From Rathayibacter sp. VKM Ac-2759 (GTDB lineage: Bacteria; Actinomycetota; Actinomycetes; Actinomycetales; Microbacteriaceae): a stretch of DNA of 64,000 nt. Shown in pieces: positions 1 through 7,111 of this stretch. The position numbers and the translations under genes are program-made. The stretch is from NCBI RefSeq assembly GCF_009834225.1, contig NZ_CP047176.1:3472001-3536000 (forward strand), read 5' to 3'. The notes under the pieces are model-generated. The model ran no database searches and was not told the origin of the DNA. It worked only from the letters and a program-made list of their open reading frames with translations. Within the stretch, counting starts at the first letter, position 1. Every line of letters starts with the position of its first letter.

Positions 1-118
1 GCGCGCTGTGCAGACCCTGCGCGCTGACGAAGTCGTCGCGGCCCGTCAGCGCCTCGCGCACCGCCTCGCGCTGCCAGGTGTTGCGCTTGACCACGGGCGT
101 CCCGTCCTTCTTCTCCAC
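1..118 (-). CDS. zur: Zinc uptake regulator Zur (Fur family), N-terminal fragment
   Basis: Only the first 39 residues are in the window; the gene runs off the left edge. The fragment reads through TWQREAVREAL and FVSAQGLH, typical of the N-terminal winged helix of Fur/Zur proteins. Zur is a cytoplasmic zinc-sensing repressor. It is the last gene of znuA-znuC-znuB-zur, and the znuB stop (129-131) lies just upstream. I chose the GTG at 118 because GGGG lies a few bases upstream; a GTG at 127 in the same frame is the alternative. Placement after zinc transporter genes, plus a Zur-box-like palindrome at 2876-2892, favours Zur over Fur. The metal-binding part is not visible. Confidence 0.85.
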   Translation of the reverse strand, partial: MEKKDGTPVVKRNTWQREAVREALTGRDDFVSAQGLHSA

Positions 119-128
119 TCGCCCCACG

Positions 129-995
129 CTACGCGCCGACCCTGAGCCGCACGCCCCGGCGGACCCCGTTGCGGCCGATGATCCGGCAGACCACGTAGAT
201 CGCGAACGAGATCGTGGTCACGTAGGGGCTGATCGGGACGGAGCCGCCGAGCGCCAGCAGGATCCCGCCGACGAGCGCGCCGACGGCGAAGAGCACGCTC
301 AGCAGCGGGACGAGCACCGGCGACGCCGAGACGCGCAGCGCGGCGGCGGCCGGAGTGACGAGGATCGCGAGCACGAGCAGCGAGCCGACGATCTGCACCG
401 AGACGGCGACCGCGAGCCCCAGCAGCAGCATGAAGACGATCGACAGCGCGCGCGTCGGGATCCCGCGGGCCGCCGCGACATCGGCGTCGACGCTCGCGAA
501 CGTCAGCGGCCGCCAGATCAGCGCGAGCCCGATGACGACGACGACCGAGATGGCGATCAGCCAGCCGAGCTGCGGGTCGTCGACGGCCACGATCTGCCCG
601 GTGAGCAGGCCGAACTTGTTGGCGCTGCGCCCCGGGTACAACGCGAGGCAGAGGATGCCGAGGCCGAGGCCGAACGGCATCAGCACGGCGATGATTGAGT
701 TGCGGTCCCGCGCGCGCGAGCCGAGCAGCCCGATCAGCAGGGCCGCGATGAGCGAGCCGACGATGGAGCCCTGCACGACTCCGACGCCGAGCAGCAGACC
801 GGCGGAGGCGCCCGCGAACGACAGCTCGCTGATGCCGTGGACCGCGAAGGCCATGTCGCGCGACATCACGAAGACGCCGATGAGCCCGCCGACGACGCCG
901 AGGACGGCTCCGGCGATCACCGAGTTCATCAGCAGCGCGAGCAGCGCCCCGTAGTCCGAGAAGTCGAAGATCTGCGACCAGACGTCGTCGGTCAT
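129..995 (-). CDS. znuB: Zinc ABC transporter permease ZnuB
   Basis: A 288-residue integral membrane protein of the ABC-3 permease family, forming the channel for zinc (possibly manganese) imported by the ZnuA-ZnuC system. It has about eight hydrophobic segments, starting with a helix after an acidic N-terminus (MTDDVWSQIFDF). The start ATG at 995-993 overlaps the znuC stop in an ATGA arrangement, so the much longer open frame upstream is not used. Length is normal for the family. It is translated with znuC and followed immediately by zur. Confidence 0.92.
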   Translation of the reverse strand: MTDDVWSQIFDFSDYGALLALLMNSVIAGAVLGVVGGLIGVFVMSRDMAFAVHGISELSFAGASAGLLLGVGVVQGSIVGSLIAALLIGLLGSRARDRNSIIAVLMPFGLGLGILCLALYPGRSANKFGLLTGQIVAVDDPQLGWLIAISVVVVIGLALIWRPLTFASVDADVAAARGIPTRALSIVFMLLLGLAVAVSVQIVGSLLVLAILVTPAAAALRVSASPVLVPLLSVLFAVGALVGGILLALGGSVPISPYVTTISFAIYVVCRIIGRNGVRRGVRLRVGA

Positions 996-1843
996 GCGCG
1001 CTCCTCCCCGTGCTCGTGCTCGTGGACGTGACTGTGGTCGGGTGCGCCGACCACGATCACGCGGCCGCGGGCGCGGATGACGTCGACGGGCGCGTCGTAG
1101 AGCTCGCTGAGGACCTCCGAGCGCAGCACCTCGTCGGGCGTGCCGACGCGGAACCGGCCGCCCGCGAGGTAGAGCACGCGGTCGACCATCCCGAGCACCG
1201 GATTCACGTCGTGCGTCACGAAGAGGACCCCGAGCCGGCGCTCGCGGCGGTGCCGGTCGATCAGCTCGCTCACCGCGCGCTGGTGCGCGAGGTCGAGGGC
1301 GATCAGCGGCTCGTCGCAGAGCAGGAGCGCGGGATCGCCGGCGAGGGCCTGACCGACGCGGACGCGCTGCTGCTCGCCTCCGGAGAGGCTGCCGATGGGG
1401 GCGTCGCCGAAGCCGGTGGCGCCGACCGACTCGAGCAGCGCGTCGACCTGGGCGCGCCGCGAGCGGGAGGGCAGCGGGAGGCCGAAGCGGTGCCCGTCGA
1501 TGCCGAGGCCGATGAGGTCGCGCGCGCGCAGCGGCGTGCCGTCGTCGGCGAGCTTCTGCTGGGGGATGTACCCGATGCGGCGGTTGCCGCGGTGCACGGG
1601 CGCGCCGAGCACGCGCAGCTCGCCCTCGCTGAGAGCCTGCTGGCCGAGCACGGCCTTCAGCAGGCTCGTCTTGCCCGAGCCGTTCGCGCCGAGGACCGCG
1701 ACGAACTCCCCCGCCTGCACGTCGAGGTCGACGCCGCTCCACAGCTCGCGGTCGCCGAAGCGGAGCCCGGCCCCGCGCAGCTGCAGCACCGAAGGGCCCG
1801 CCTCCGGAGAAGCGGGCCCGAGGGTCGAGTCGGTCGGGGTCAC
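992..1843 (-). CDS. znuC: Zinc ABC transporter ATP-binding protein ZnuC
   Basis: A 283-residue cytoplasmic ATPase that powers zinc import with ZnuB. Walker A GANGSGKT is at residues 52-59, the ABC signature LSGGEQQR at 153-160, Walker B LLLCDEP at 173-179 and the switch histidine at about 211. The C-terminus is unusual: residues 270-280 are His/Glu-rich (HSHVHEHEH), as if the ATPase carries its own metal-binding tail. The GTG start at 1843 overlaps the znuA stop (GTGA), and the stop overlaps the znuB start. Position between znuA and znuB settles the transporter assignment. Confidence 0.93.
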   Translation of the reverse strand: MTPTDSTLGPASPEAGPSVLQLRGAGLRFGDRELWSGVDLDVQAGEFVAVLGANGSGKTSLLKAVLGQQALSEGELRVLGAPVHRGNRRIGYIPQQKLADDGTPLRARDLIGLGIDGHRFGLPLPSRSRRAQVDALLESVGATGFGDAPIGSLSGGEQQRVRVGQALAGDPALLLCDEPLIALDLAHQRAVSELIDRHRRERRLGVLFVTHDVNPVLGMVDRVLYLAGGRFRVGTPDEVLRSEVLSELYDAPVDVIRARGRVIVVGAPDHSHVHEHEHGEERA

Positions 1844-2817
1844 GACGAGAGGGCTCCCTCGATCGCGTCGAGGTTCGCGGTCATCCAGCCGACGTAGCCG
1901 CCGGCGTCGTCGGGCAGCGTCTCGGTGACGCCGACCGCGGGGATCCCGGCCGCATCGGCGGCGTCGAGCAGCGCGTCCGTCTGGGCGCTCTCGGTCTGCT
2001 CGTTGTAGACCAGGGCGTCGACCCTGCCGCCCGTGAAGAGGGCGAGGGTGTCCTGGAGCGTCGTCGCGGGCACGTCGGTGCCCTCCTCGACCGCCTCGCT
2101 GAACGCCTCCGGAGTCGCGTTGACGAGCCCCAGCGCGTCGGTCATGTAGAGCGGCACGGGCTCGGTGATCGCGATCGAGCGGCCGCCGAGGGTGCTCGCG
2201 AGCGACGCCTCGCGCTCGACGAGGGCGTCGAGCTGCGCGTTCAGGGTCGCGACGTTCGCCGTGTAGGTCGAGGTGTGGCCGGGGTCGATCGTCGAGAGCT
2301 GGTCGCCGATCACGGTGACGACGTCGCGCACGGCGGCGAGGTCGTACCAGACGTGCTCGTTGAACTCGGCGTGCTCGTGGGCGGCGTCGGTGTCGTCGGC
2401 GGTGTCGTCCGCGGACTCGCCCTCGTGCTCGTGGTCGTGCTCGTCCTCGAGACCGGCGGCGACGGTGGCGGTGATCACGGAGGCGTCGGAGTCGGAGGCG
2501 TCGAGCATGGTCTCGATGAACGGGTCGTAGCCTCCGCCGTTCTCGATCACGAGCGCGGCGCCCGAGACGGCGAGCTGGTCGCGGGCGGTCGCCTCGTACT
2601 CGTGCGGGTCCTTGTCGGGGCTGTCGATGATGCTCGTGACCTCGACGAGATCGCCGCCCACGCTCGCCGCGAGGTCGCCGTAGACGTCGGTCGAGGCGAC
2701 GATCTGCACGGGCCCGTCGGTGGCGGCGTCGGAGGCGGATCCGGTGCCGGAGCAGGCGGTCAGCGCGAGGGCGGAGGCGCCGAGCAGGGCGGTGAGCGAG
2801 AGGGTGCGGGTCTTCAC
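1840..2817 (-). CDS. znuA: Zinc ABC transporter substrate-binding lipoprotein ZnuA
   Basis: A 325-residue cluster A-I metal-binding lipoprotein that captures zinc outside the membrane. The signal peptide ends in lipobox LTAC, with the lipidated Cys at residue 22. A His/Asp/Glu-rich loop (DEHDHEHEGES, then AAHEHAEFNEH) sits in the middle, as in ZnuA rather than manganese-specific homologues. The GTG start at 2817 is chosen because the signal peptide begins there; no good Shine-Dalgarno is seen. First gene of the operon. It lies 46 bases downstream of a -10-like TACCGT on the minus strand, itself downstream of a Zur box, so zinc-dependent repression is likely. Confidence 0.92.
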   Translation of the reverse strand: MKTRTLSLTALLGASALALTACSGTGSASDAATDGPVQIVASTDVYGDLAASVGGDLVEVTSIIDSPDKDPHEYEATARDQLAVSGAALVIENGGGYDPFIETMLDASDSDASVITATVAAGLEDEHDHEHEGESADDTADDTDAAHEHAEFNEHVWYDLAAVRDVVTVIGDQLSTIDPGHTSTYTANVATLNAQLDALVEREASLASTLGGRSIAITEPVPLYMTDALGLVNATPEAFSEAVEEGTDVPATTLQDTLALFTGGRVDALVYNEQTESAQTDALLDAADAAGIPAVGVTETLPDDAGGYVGWMTANLDAIEGALSS

Positions 2818-2862
2818 GGAGGAGCCAATCCAGGGCCGGAGTCGGACGGTCGGTGTGTCCAC

Positions 2863-2892
2863 ACGGTACCGGCTATTGATAACGATTGTCAA
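2863..2892 (-). promoter_or_regulatory. znu promoter with overlapping Zur box
   Basis: The palindrome TTGATAACGATTGTCAA at 2876-2892 matches on 6 of 8 arm positions and resembles actinobacterial Zur boxes (TGAnAA-n3-TTnTCA). On the minus strand its distal half provides a -35 TTGACA (2892-2887). An 18-base spacer then leads to TACCGT (2868-2863) as -10. Repressor bound here would cover the -35. The inference rests on spacing and on the zur gene in the operon. Confidence 0.7.
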
Positions 2893-2922
2893 AATCGCGA
2901 GCTCGAGACCCTCCGCCCCTTT

Positions 2923-2938
2923 CATACAACGTTGTAGG
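2923..2938. promoter_or_regulatory. LacI-type operator upstream of the lacI-family gene
   Basis: A perfect 12-base palindrome TACAACGTTGTA (2925-2936) with a central CG lies about 50 bases before the regulator start at 2986. Its 9-mer TACAACGTT recurs at 4547-4555 before the arabinofuranosidase. Autoregulation by the adjacent LacI-family protein is the simplest reading. Confidence 0.65.
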
Positions 2939-2985
2939 TTGGGGCGATCCCGGCCGACGGCGATCCGGGTCGGCGGAGGAGGAAC

Positions 2986-3996
2986 GTGGCGGTCACCCTG
3001 CACGACGTCGCCCGCGCGGCGGGGGTCTCGATCAAGACGGTCTCCAACGTCATCAACGACTACCCGCACATCCGGCCCGCCACCCGCGCGCGGGTCGAGG
3101 CGGCGATCGCCGAGCTCGGCTACCGCCCCAACCTCTCCGCCAGGAGCCTCCGGCGCGGGCGGACCGGCGTGATCGGGCTCGCCCTGCCCGAGCTGAGCCT
3201 CCCGTACTTCGCCGAGCTGGCCGACAGCGTCATGCGCGCCGCCGACCAGCGCGGACTCACCGTGCTGATCGAGCAGACCGAGGGCGATCCCGCGCGCGAG
3301 CGCAGCGTGCTCACGAGCGCGCGCCGCCAGCTCACCGACGGGCTCCTGTTCAGCCCCCTCGGGCTCGGAGCGGCCGACGAGGAGGAGCTCGCCGTCGAGT
3401 TCCCGCTCGTCCTGCTCGGCGAGCGCCTCTTCACGCCGCACCTCGACCACGTCACCATGCAGAACGTCGCGGCGGCGCGCGCGGCGACCGCGCACCTCCT
3501 CGAGTCGGGGCGCAGGCGCATCGTCGCGCTCGGCTCCTACGGCGGCGAGGGCGTCAGCACGGCCTCGCTCCGTCTGCAGGGGTACCGCGAGGCGCTCGAG
3601 AGCGCGGGGCTCGCCGTCGACCGGGCGCTGATCGGGAGCTCCGGCCCCTGGCGCCGATCGGGCGGCGCGGAGGCGATGCGCCGTCTCCTCGAGGCGGGAG
3701 TCGACTTCGACGGGGTCTTCGCCCTCAACGACACCCTGGCGCTCGGAGCGATGAGGGCACTGCAGGACGCCGGTGTGCGCGTGCCGCACGACGTGGCCGT
3801 GATCGGCTTCGACGACATCGACGAAGCGCGGTACTCCTCCCCCAGCCTGTCGAGCATCGACTCGGGCCGCGACGAGATCGCGCGCACCGCCGTCGACGTC
3901 CTGCAGGCCCGCATCGACGGCACGGCGACCGAGCCTCCGGCGCTGTTCGAGGCGTCCTTCCGCGTGGTCGCCCGGGAGTCGTCCGCGCGGGCTTGA
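2986..3996 (+). CDS. LacI-family transcriptional regulator (probable arabinoside regulator)
   Basis: A 336-residue sugar-responsive repressor. The N-terminal helix-turn-helix (VTLHDVARAAGVSIKTVS) and hinge (YRPNLSARSL) occupy residues 3-60. They are followed by a periplasmic-binding-like effector domain that ends in the family motif VAVIGFDDID near residue 270. The GTG start at 2986 has GGAGGA about 7 bases upstream. Matching operator-like palindromes precede this gene and the GH51 arabinofuranosidase at 4634, so it probably represses itself and the enzyme until an arabinose-containing sugar is present. The effector is inferred from the neighbour only. Confidence 0.85.
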   Translation: MAVTLHDVARAAGVSIKTVSNVINDYPHIRPATRARVEAAIAELGYRPNLSARSLRRGRTGVIGLALPELSLPYFAELADSVMRAADQRGLTVLIEQTEGDPARERSVLTSARRQLTDGLLFSPLGLGAADEEELAVEFPLVLLGERLFTPHLDHVTMQNVAAARAATAHLLESGRRRIVALGSYGGEGVSTASLRLQGYREALESAGLAVDRALIGSSGPWRRSGGAEAMRRLLEAGVDFDGVFALNDTLALGAMRALQDAGVRVPHDVAVIGFDDIDEARYSSPSLSSIDSGRDEIARTAVDVLQARIDGTATEPPALFEASFRVVARESSARA

Positions 3997-4030
3997 GCCG
4001 CTCCGGCCCGGACAGCTCCGGCGCGAGCCG

Positions 4031-4480
4031 TCAGCCGCCGGCGCAGATCTCGCGGCGGATCCACTCCGCGGCGTCGGCGACGGCCAGCTCGCGGCGGCGC
4101 AGCAGACGGCTCCACTGGGCCGCGCGCCGGGTGAGCCGGTCGTCCGCCGAGCCGTGGGCGTCGCCGCCGACCGTGCGCATCAGCAGATGGGCGAGCCCGC
4201 CGCCGAGGTAGAGGGTCGCACCGGCCACCCCGGCGAAGTGCCGCGCCTGCCCGCGGGTGCCGTCGTCGTAGCGCCGGTGGAAGCCGCGGCCCCGGACGCG
4301 ATCGGATCCGCCCCCGGCCAGGTCGAGGAGGCCGAGCGGGAAGCGGCGGATGCCCGCCACCTCCTCCGCGAGGGCCGCGATCAGCGCGCGGGGGCGGGGA
4401 TCGGCGGCGGCGAGCGCGTCGACGCGATCGGCGAGGATCGAGCAGGCATCGGCGGGAGGCACCCTCCCAGTCGAGCACAC
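4031..4480 (-). CDS. Conserved hypothetical protein
   Basis: About 149 residues on the minus strand, between the convergent lacI-type gene and the divergent arabinofuranosidase gene. The C-terminal two thirds contain YDDGTRGQARHFAGVAGA and end in WIRREICAGG. I recall this pattern only from uncharacterised actinobacterial proteins, so no function is assigned. The start is uncertain: GTG at 4480 or GTG at 4462, neither with a clean ribosome site. The open frame continues far upstream antisense to the arabinofuranosidase gene, but that part is a shadow. Confidence is moderate that this is a real gene. Confidence 0.5.
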   Translation of the reverse strand: MCSTGRVPPADACSILADRVDALAAADPRPRALIAALAEEVAGIRRFPLGLLDLAGGGSDRVRGRGFHRRYDDGTRGQARHFAGVAGATLYLGGGLAHLLMRTVGGDAHGSADDRLTRRAAQWSRLLRRRELAVADAAEWIRREICAGG

Positions 4481-4511
4481 CGCGGCTGAGCGGAGGCGGA
4501 CAGTGCCGCGC

Positions 4512-4560
4512 TTGACAGCCGGGCGCCGACCCCGGAGCATCTTCTCTACAACGTTAGAAA
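4512..4560 (+). promoter_or_regulatory. Arabinofuranosidase promoter and LacI-type operator
   Basis: A -35 TTGACA lies at 4512-4517, with a weak -10 (GAGCAT) at 17-base spacing. Immediately downstream is TCTACAACGTTAGAAA (4545-4560), centred on CG and sharing TACAACGTT with the operator at 2925-2936. Repressor there would block clearance from the promoter. The gene start is at 4634. Confidence 0.6.
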
Positions 4561-4633
4561 CGACGGGCGGCCTCACCGACGAGCGCCTCCTCCGCACTCG
4601 CCGGAGCCCGCCGACGCCCCGGAGAGGCCCACC

Positions 4634-6172
4634 ATGACCGACGCCCCCGCCGCCGCCTCGGCGCACATCGCCCTCGACCCGGCCGCCGTGGTCGCGCCCG
4701 TCAACCCGCGGCTGTTCGGCTCGTTCGTCGAGCACCTCGGCCGGTGCGTCTACGACGGCATCTACGAGCCCGGGCACCCGACCGCCAACGAGGACGGCTT
4801 CCGCCTCGACGTGGTCGAGCTGGTCAAGGAGCTCGGATCGACCACGATCCGCTACCCCGGCGGCAACTTCGTCTCGGGCTACCGCTGGGAGGACGGCGTC
4901 GGCCCGCGCGCCGAGCGCCCCCGCCGCCGCGACCTCGCCTGGCACTCGCTCGAGACCAACGAGGTCGGCCTCGACGACTTCGCCAAGTGGGCGAAGCTCA
5001 CCGGCAGCGAGATCATGTACGCCGTCAACCTCGGCACCCGCGGGGTGATGGAGGCGCTCGACGTGCTCGAGTACGCGAACGGCCCCGCGGGCACCGCCCT
5101 CGCCGACCAGCGCATCGCGAACGGTGCGACCGAGCCGCACGACATCCGGATGTGGTGCCTCGGCAACGAGATGGACGGCCCCTGGCAGGTCGGCCACATG
5201 AACGCCGACGACTACGGCAAGCTCGCCTCCCGCACGGCCAAGGCCCTCAAGATCGCGGATCCGTCGCTCGAGCTGGTCGTCTGCGGCTCGTCCGGGTCGA
5301 GCATGCCCACGTTCGGCGAGTGGGAGCGCGTGGTCCTCGAGCACGCCTACGACGACGTCGAGTACGTCTCGTGCCACGCCTACTACCAGGAGTACGCCGG
5401 CGACCTCGGCTCGTTCCTCGCCTCCTCCCTCGAGATGGAGTACTTCATCGCCACGGTCGCCGCGACCGTCGACCACGTGAAGTTCAAGCTCAAGAAGACC
5501 AAGGACATCAAGCTCTCGTTCGACGAGTGGAACGTCTGGTACCTCGAGGAGTGGCAGGCCAAGGAGAAGGCCGACGCCGAGGGCGACCAGAGCACCCGCG
5601 AGTGGGAGTACGCCCCGCGGCTGCTCGAGGACGTCTACTCCGTTGCCGACGCGGTCGTCGTCGGCAATCTGCTGATCACCCTGCTGAAGAACTCCGACCG
5701 CGTCACCTCGGCGTCGCTCGCGCAGCTCGTCAACGTGATCGCGCCGATCATGACCGAGCCCGGAGGTGCCGCGTGGCGCCAGACCACGTTCTTCCCGTTC
5801 GCGACGACCGCGCGCCTCGCCTCCGGTTCGGTGCTGAAGCCCCGCGTCGAGGTCGGCACCTACTCGACCGCCCGCCACGGCGACGCACCGCTCGTCGACG
5901 CCGTCGCGACCCTCGACGAGGGGCGCGCGTCGGTGTTCCTGGTCAACCGCTCGATCGCCGAGCCGCTCGAGGTCTCGGTCGACGTCAGCGGCCTCGGCGT
6001 CTCGAGCGTCGCGGAGGCGGTGGCCCTCTTCGACGAGGACCCGTACGCGAAGAACACGAAGGACGACCAGGAGCGCGTCGGCCTGCGCGACGCCTCCGCG
6101 ACGCTCGCCGACGGCGTGCTGACGATGACGCTGCCCCCGGTGTCGTGGACGGCGGTCGCGCTGACGGCGTGA
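4634..6172 (+). CDS. abfA: Alpha-N-arabinofuranosidase, glycoside hydrolase family 51
   Basis: A 512-residue retaining glycosidase that releases L-arabinofuranose from arabinoxylan or arabinan fragments. No signal peptide is seen, so it probably works in the cytoplasm on imported oligosaccharides. The N-terminus carries the GH51 block NPRLFGSFVEHLGR (24-37). The acid/base Glu is E179 in CLGNEMDG and the nucleophile is E298 in LSFDEWNVWY, both in a (beta/alpha)8 barrel; a beta-sandwich follows to the end. Ribosome site GGAGAG sits 7 bases before ATG 4634. The upstream operator suggests control by the LacI-family protein at 2986. Plant-polymer use fits a plant-associated host. Confidence 0.93.
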   Translation: MTDAPAAASAHIALDPAAVVAPVNPRLFGSFVEHLGRCVYDGIYEPGHPTANEDGFRLDVVELVKELGSTTIRYPGGNFVSGYRWEDGVGPRAERPRRRDLAWHSLETNEVGLDDFAKWAKLTGSEIMYAVNLGTRGVMEALDVLEYANGPAGTALADQRIANGATEPHDIRMWCLGNEMDGPWQVGHMNADDYGKLASRTAKALKIADPSLELVVCGSSGSSMPTFGEWERVVLEHAYDDVEYVSCHAYYQEYAGDLGSFLASSLEMEYFIATVAATVDHVKFKLKKTKDIKLSFDEWNVWYLEEWQAKEKADAEGDQSTREWEYAPRLLEDVYSVADAVVVGNLLITLLKNSDRVTSASLAQLVNVIAPIMTEPGGAAWRQTTFFPFATTARLASGSVLKPRVEVGTYSTARHGDAPLVDAVATLDEGRASVFLVNRSIAEPLEVSVDVSGLGVSSVAEAVALFDEDPYAKNTKDDQERVGLRDASATLADGVLTMTLPPVSWTAVALTA

Positions 6173-6180
6173 TGCGCACC

Positions 6181-6350
6181 TCCGGCTCGTGAGATCGCGT
6201 CCGGCTCGTGGGAATCCTGAATTCCTGCGAGCCGGACGTGTTTCTGCGAGCCGGACGTCGTGTCGCCGATCTTCGGCTCGTGGCATCCGGTTCGGCTCGT
6301 CAGAACCCGTGGATTCCGCGAGCCGGACGTGTTTCTGCGAGCCGGACGTC
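6181..6350. repeat. Tandem hairpin repeat (GAGCCGGA family)
   Basis: Intergenic region after the arabinofuranosidase. The 13-mer GCGAGCCGGACGT occurs four times as two identical 33-base pairs (6227-6259 and 6318-6350) with the spacer GTTTCT. The reverse form TCCGGCTCG or TTCGGCTCG occurs upstream of each pair (6181, 6200, 6272, 6291). Arms TCCGGCTCG-n2-GGAAT and ATTCC-n2-CGAGCCGGA (6200-6236) can form a near-perfect hairpin. The block repeats with a period of 91 bases, like a REP/BIME-type element. Confidence 0.75.
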
Positions 6351-6380
6351 CGCCGGAGACGGAGAGGCGAGCACCGCCGT

Positions 6381-6454
6381 CCTCACAGATGAGGCTGAAC
6401 GGCCGATTCCTCCGAATTCCGGGCGATCCGCGCGCCTCAGCCTCAGTTGTGAGG
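6381..6454. repeat. Long inverted repeat at the end of the HAD gene
   Basis: Arms of 18 bases, 6381-6398 (CCTCACAGATGAGGCTGA) and 6437-6454 (TCAGCCTCAGTTGTGAGG), match at 16 positions around a 38-base spacer. The right arm ends 3 bases before the stop of the minus-strand HAD gene (6458). It could act as a terminator or mRNA-stabilising stem for that gene. The spacer contains GGAATTCGGAGGAAT-like short repeats. Confidence 0.6.
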
Positions 6455-6457
6455 CCG

Positions 6458-7111
6458 TCAGCGACGTGCCTCGACCAGCTCCACGAGATCGCGCACCCCG
6501 CGCCCCGCGAGCGTCGGCCAGATCGTGCGGCCGGCGCCGGGGGCGAGCACCGCGTCGTGCGGCACCCCGATCGGGACGGCACCGGAGGCGACGGCCGCGG
6601 CCAGTCCGGTCGGCGAGTCCTCGATCGCGACGCAGCGCGCGATGTCGACGCCGAGGGTCGCGGCGGCCAGGAGGTAGGGCTCGGGGTGCGGCTTGCCCCG
6701 CGTCACGTCGTCGCCGGTGACGAGGGCCGCGAGCGGCACCTCCGGAGCGAGCGCGTCGGCCACGACCTCGGCCATGACACGCGACGAGGTGGTGACGATC
6801 GCCTGCGGGACTCCCCCGCGGTGCACCTCGCGCAGGAGCTCGCGGGCGCCCGGCCGCCAGGAGAGCCCCCGGCGCATCTCGGCGAGGACGTCGCGCTCGA
6901 GGGCCGCCTCGATGTCGGAGTCGGCGAGCGCGACGCCCGCGGCCTGCAGGGCCCGCACCGTCTGCTCCATCGTGCTGCCGATCAGGGCGAGCGCGTCGGC
7001 CGGCGTCCACGCGCAGCCGAACCGGGCGGCGAGCGCCCCCTGCGCCCGCACCCAGGCGGGCTCGGAGTCGACGATCGTCCCGTCCATGTCCCACAGCACC
7101 GCCACGATCAC
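6458..7111 (-). CDS. HAD-superfamily phosphatase (beta-phosphoglucomutase-like)
   Basis: A 217-residue cytoplasmic haloacid-dehalogenase-type hydrolase. Motif I is DMDGTIVDSE with catalytic Asp8 and Asp10, motif II is IVTTSS, motif III is the Lys in GKPHPEPY, and motif IV is IEDSPTG. The helical cap between motifs I and II places it with sugar-phosphate phosphatases or mutases (YniC, PgmB type). The substrate cannot be told. The GTG start at 7111 overlaps the MFS stop (GTGA), so it is translated after the transporter. It may dephosphorylate or detoxify something linked to that transporter's substrate. Confidence 0.88.
   Translation of the reverse strand: MIVAVLWDMDGTIVDSEPAWVRAQGALAARFGCAWTPADALALIGSTMEQTVRALQAAGVALADSDIEAALERDVLAEMRRGLSWRPGARELLREVHRGGVPQAIVTTSSRVMAEVVADALAPEVPLAALVTGDDVTRGKPHPEPYLLAAATLGVDIARCVAIEDSPTGLAAAVASGAVPIGVPHDAVLAPGAGRTIWPTLAGRGVRDLVELVEARR

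Noticed and set aside
4481..6286. Upstream extension of the unknown gene at 4031
   Set aside because: It lies antisense to the arabinofuranosidase gene with shadow-type composition; the gene is limited to 4480.
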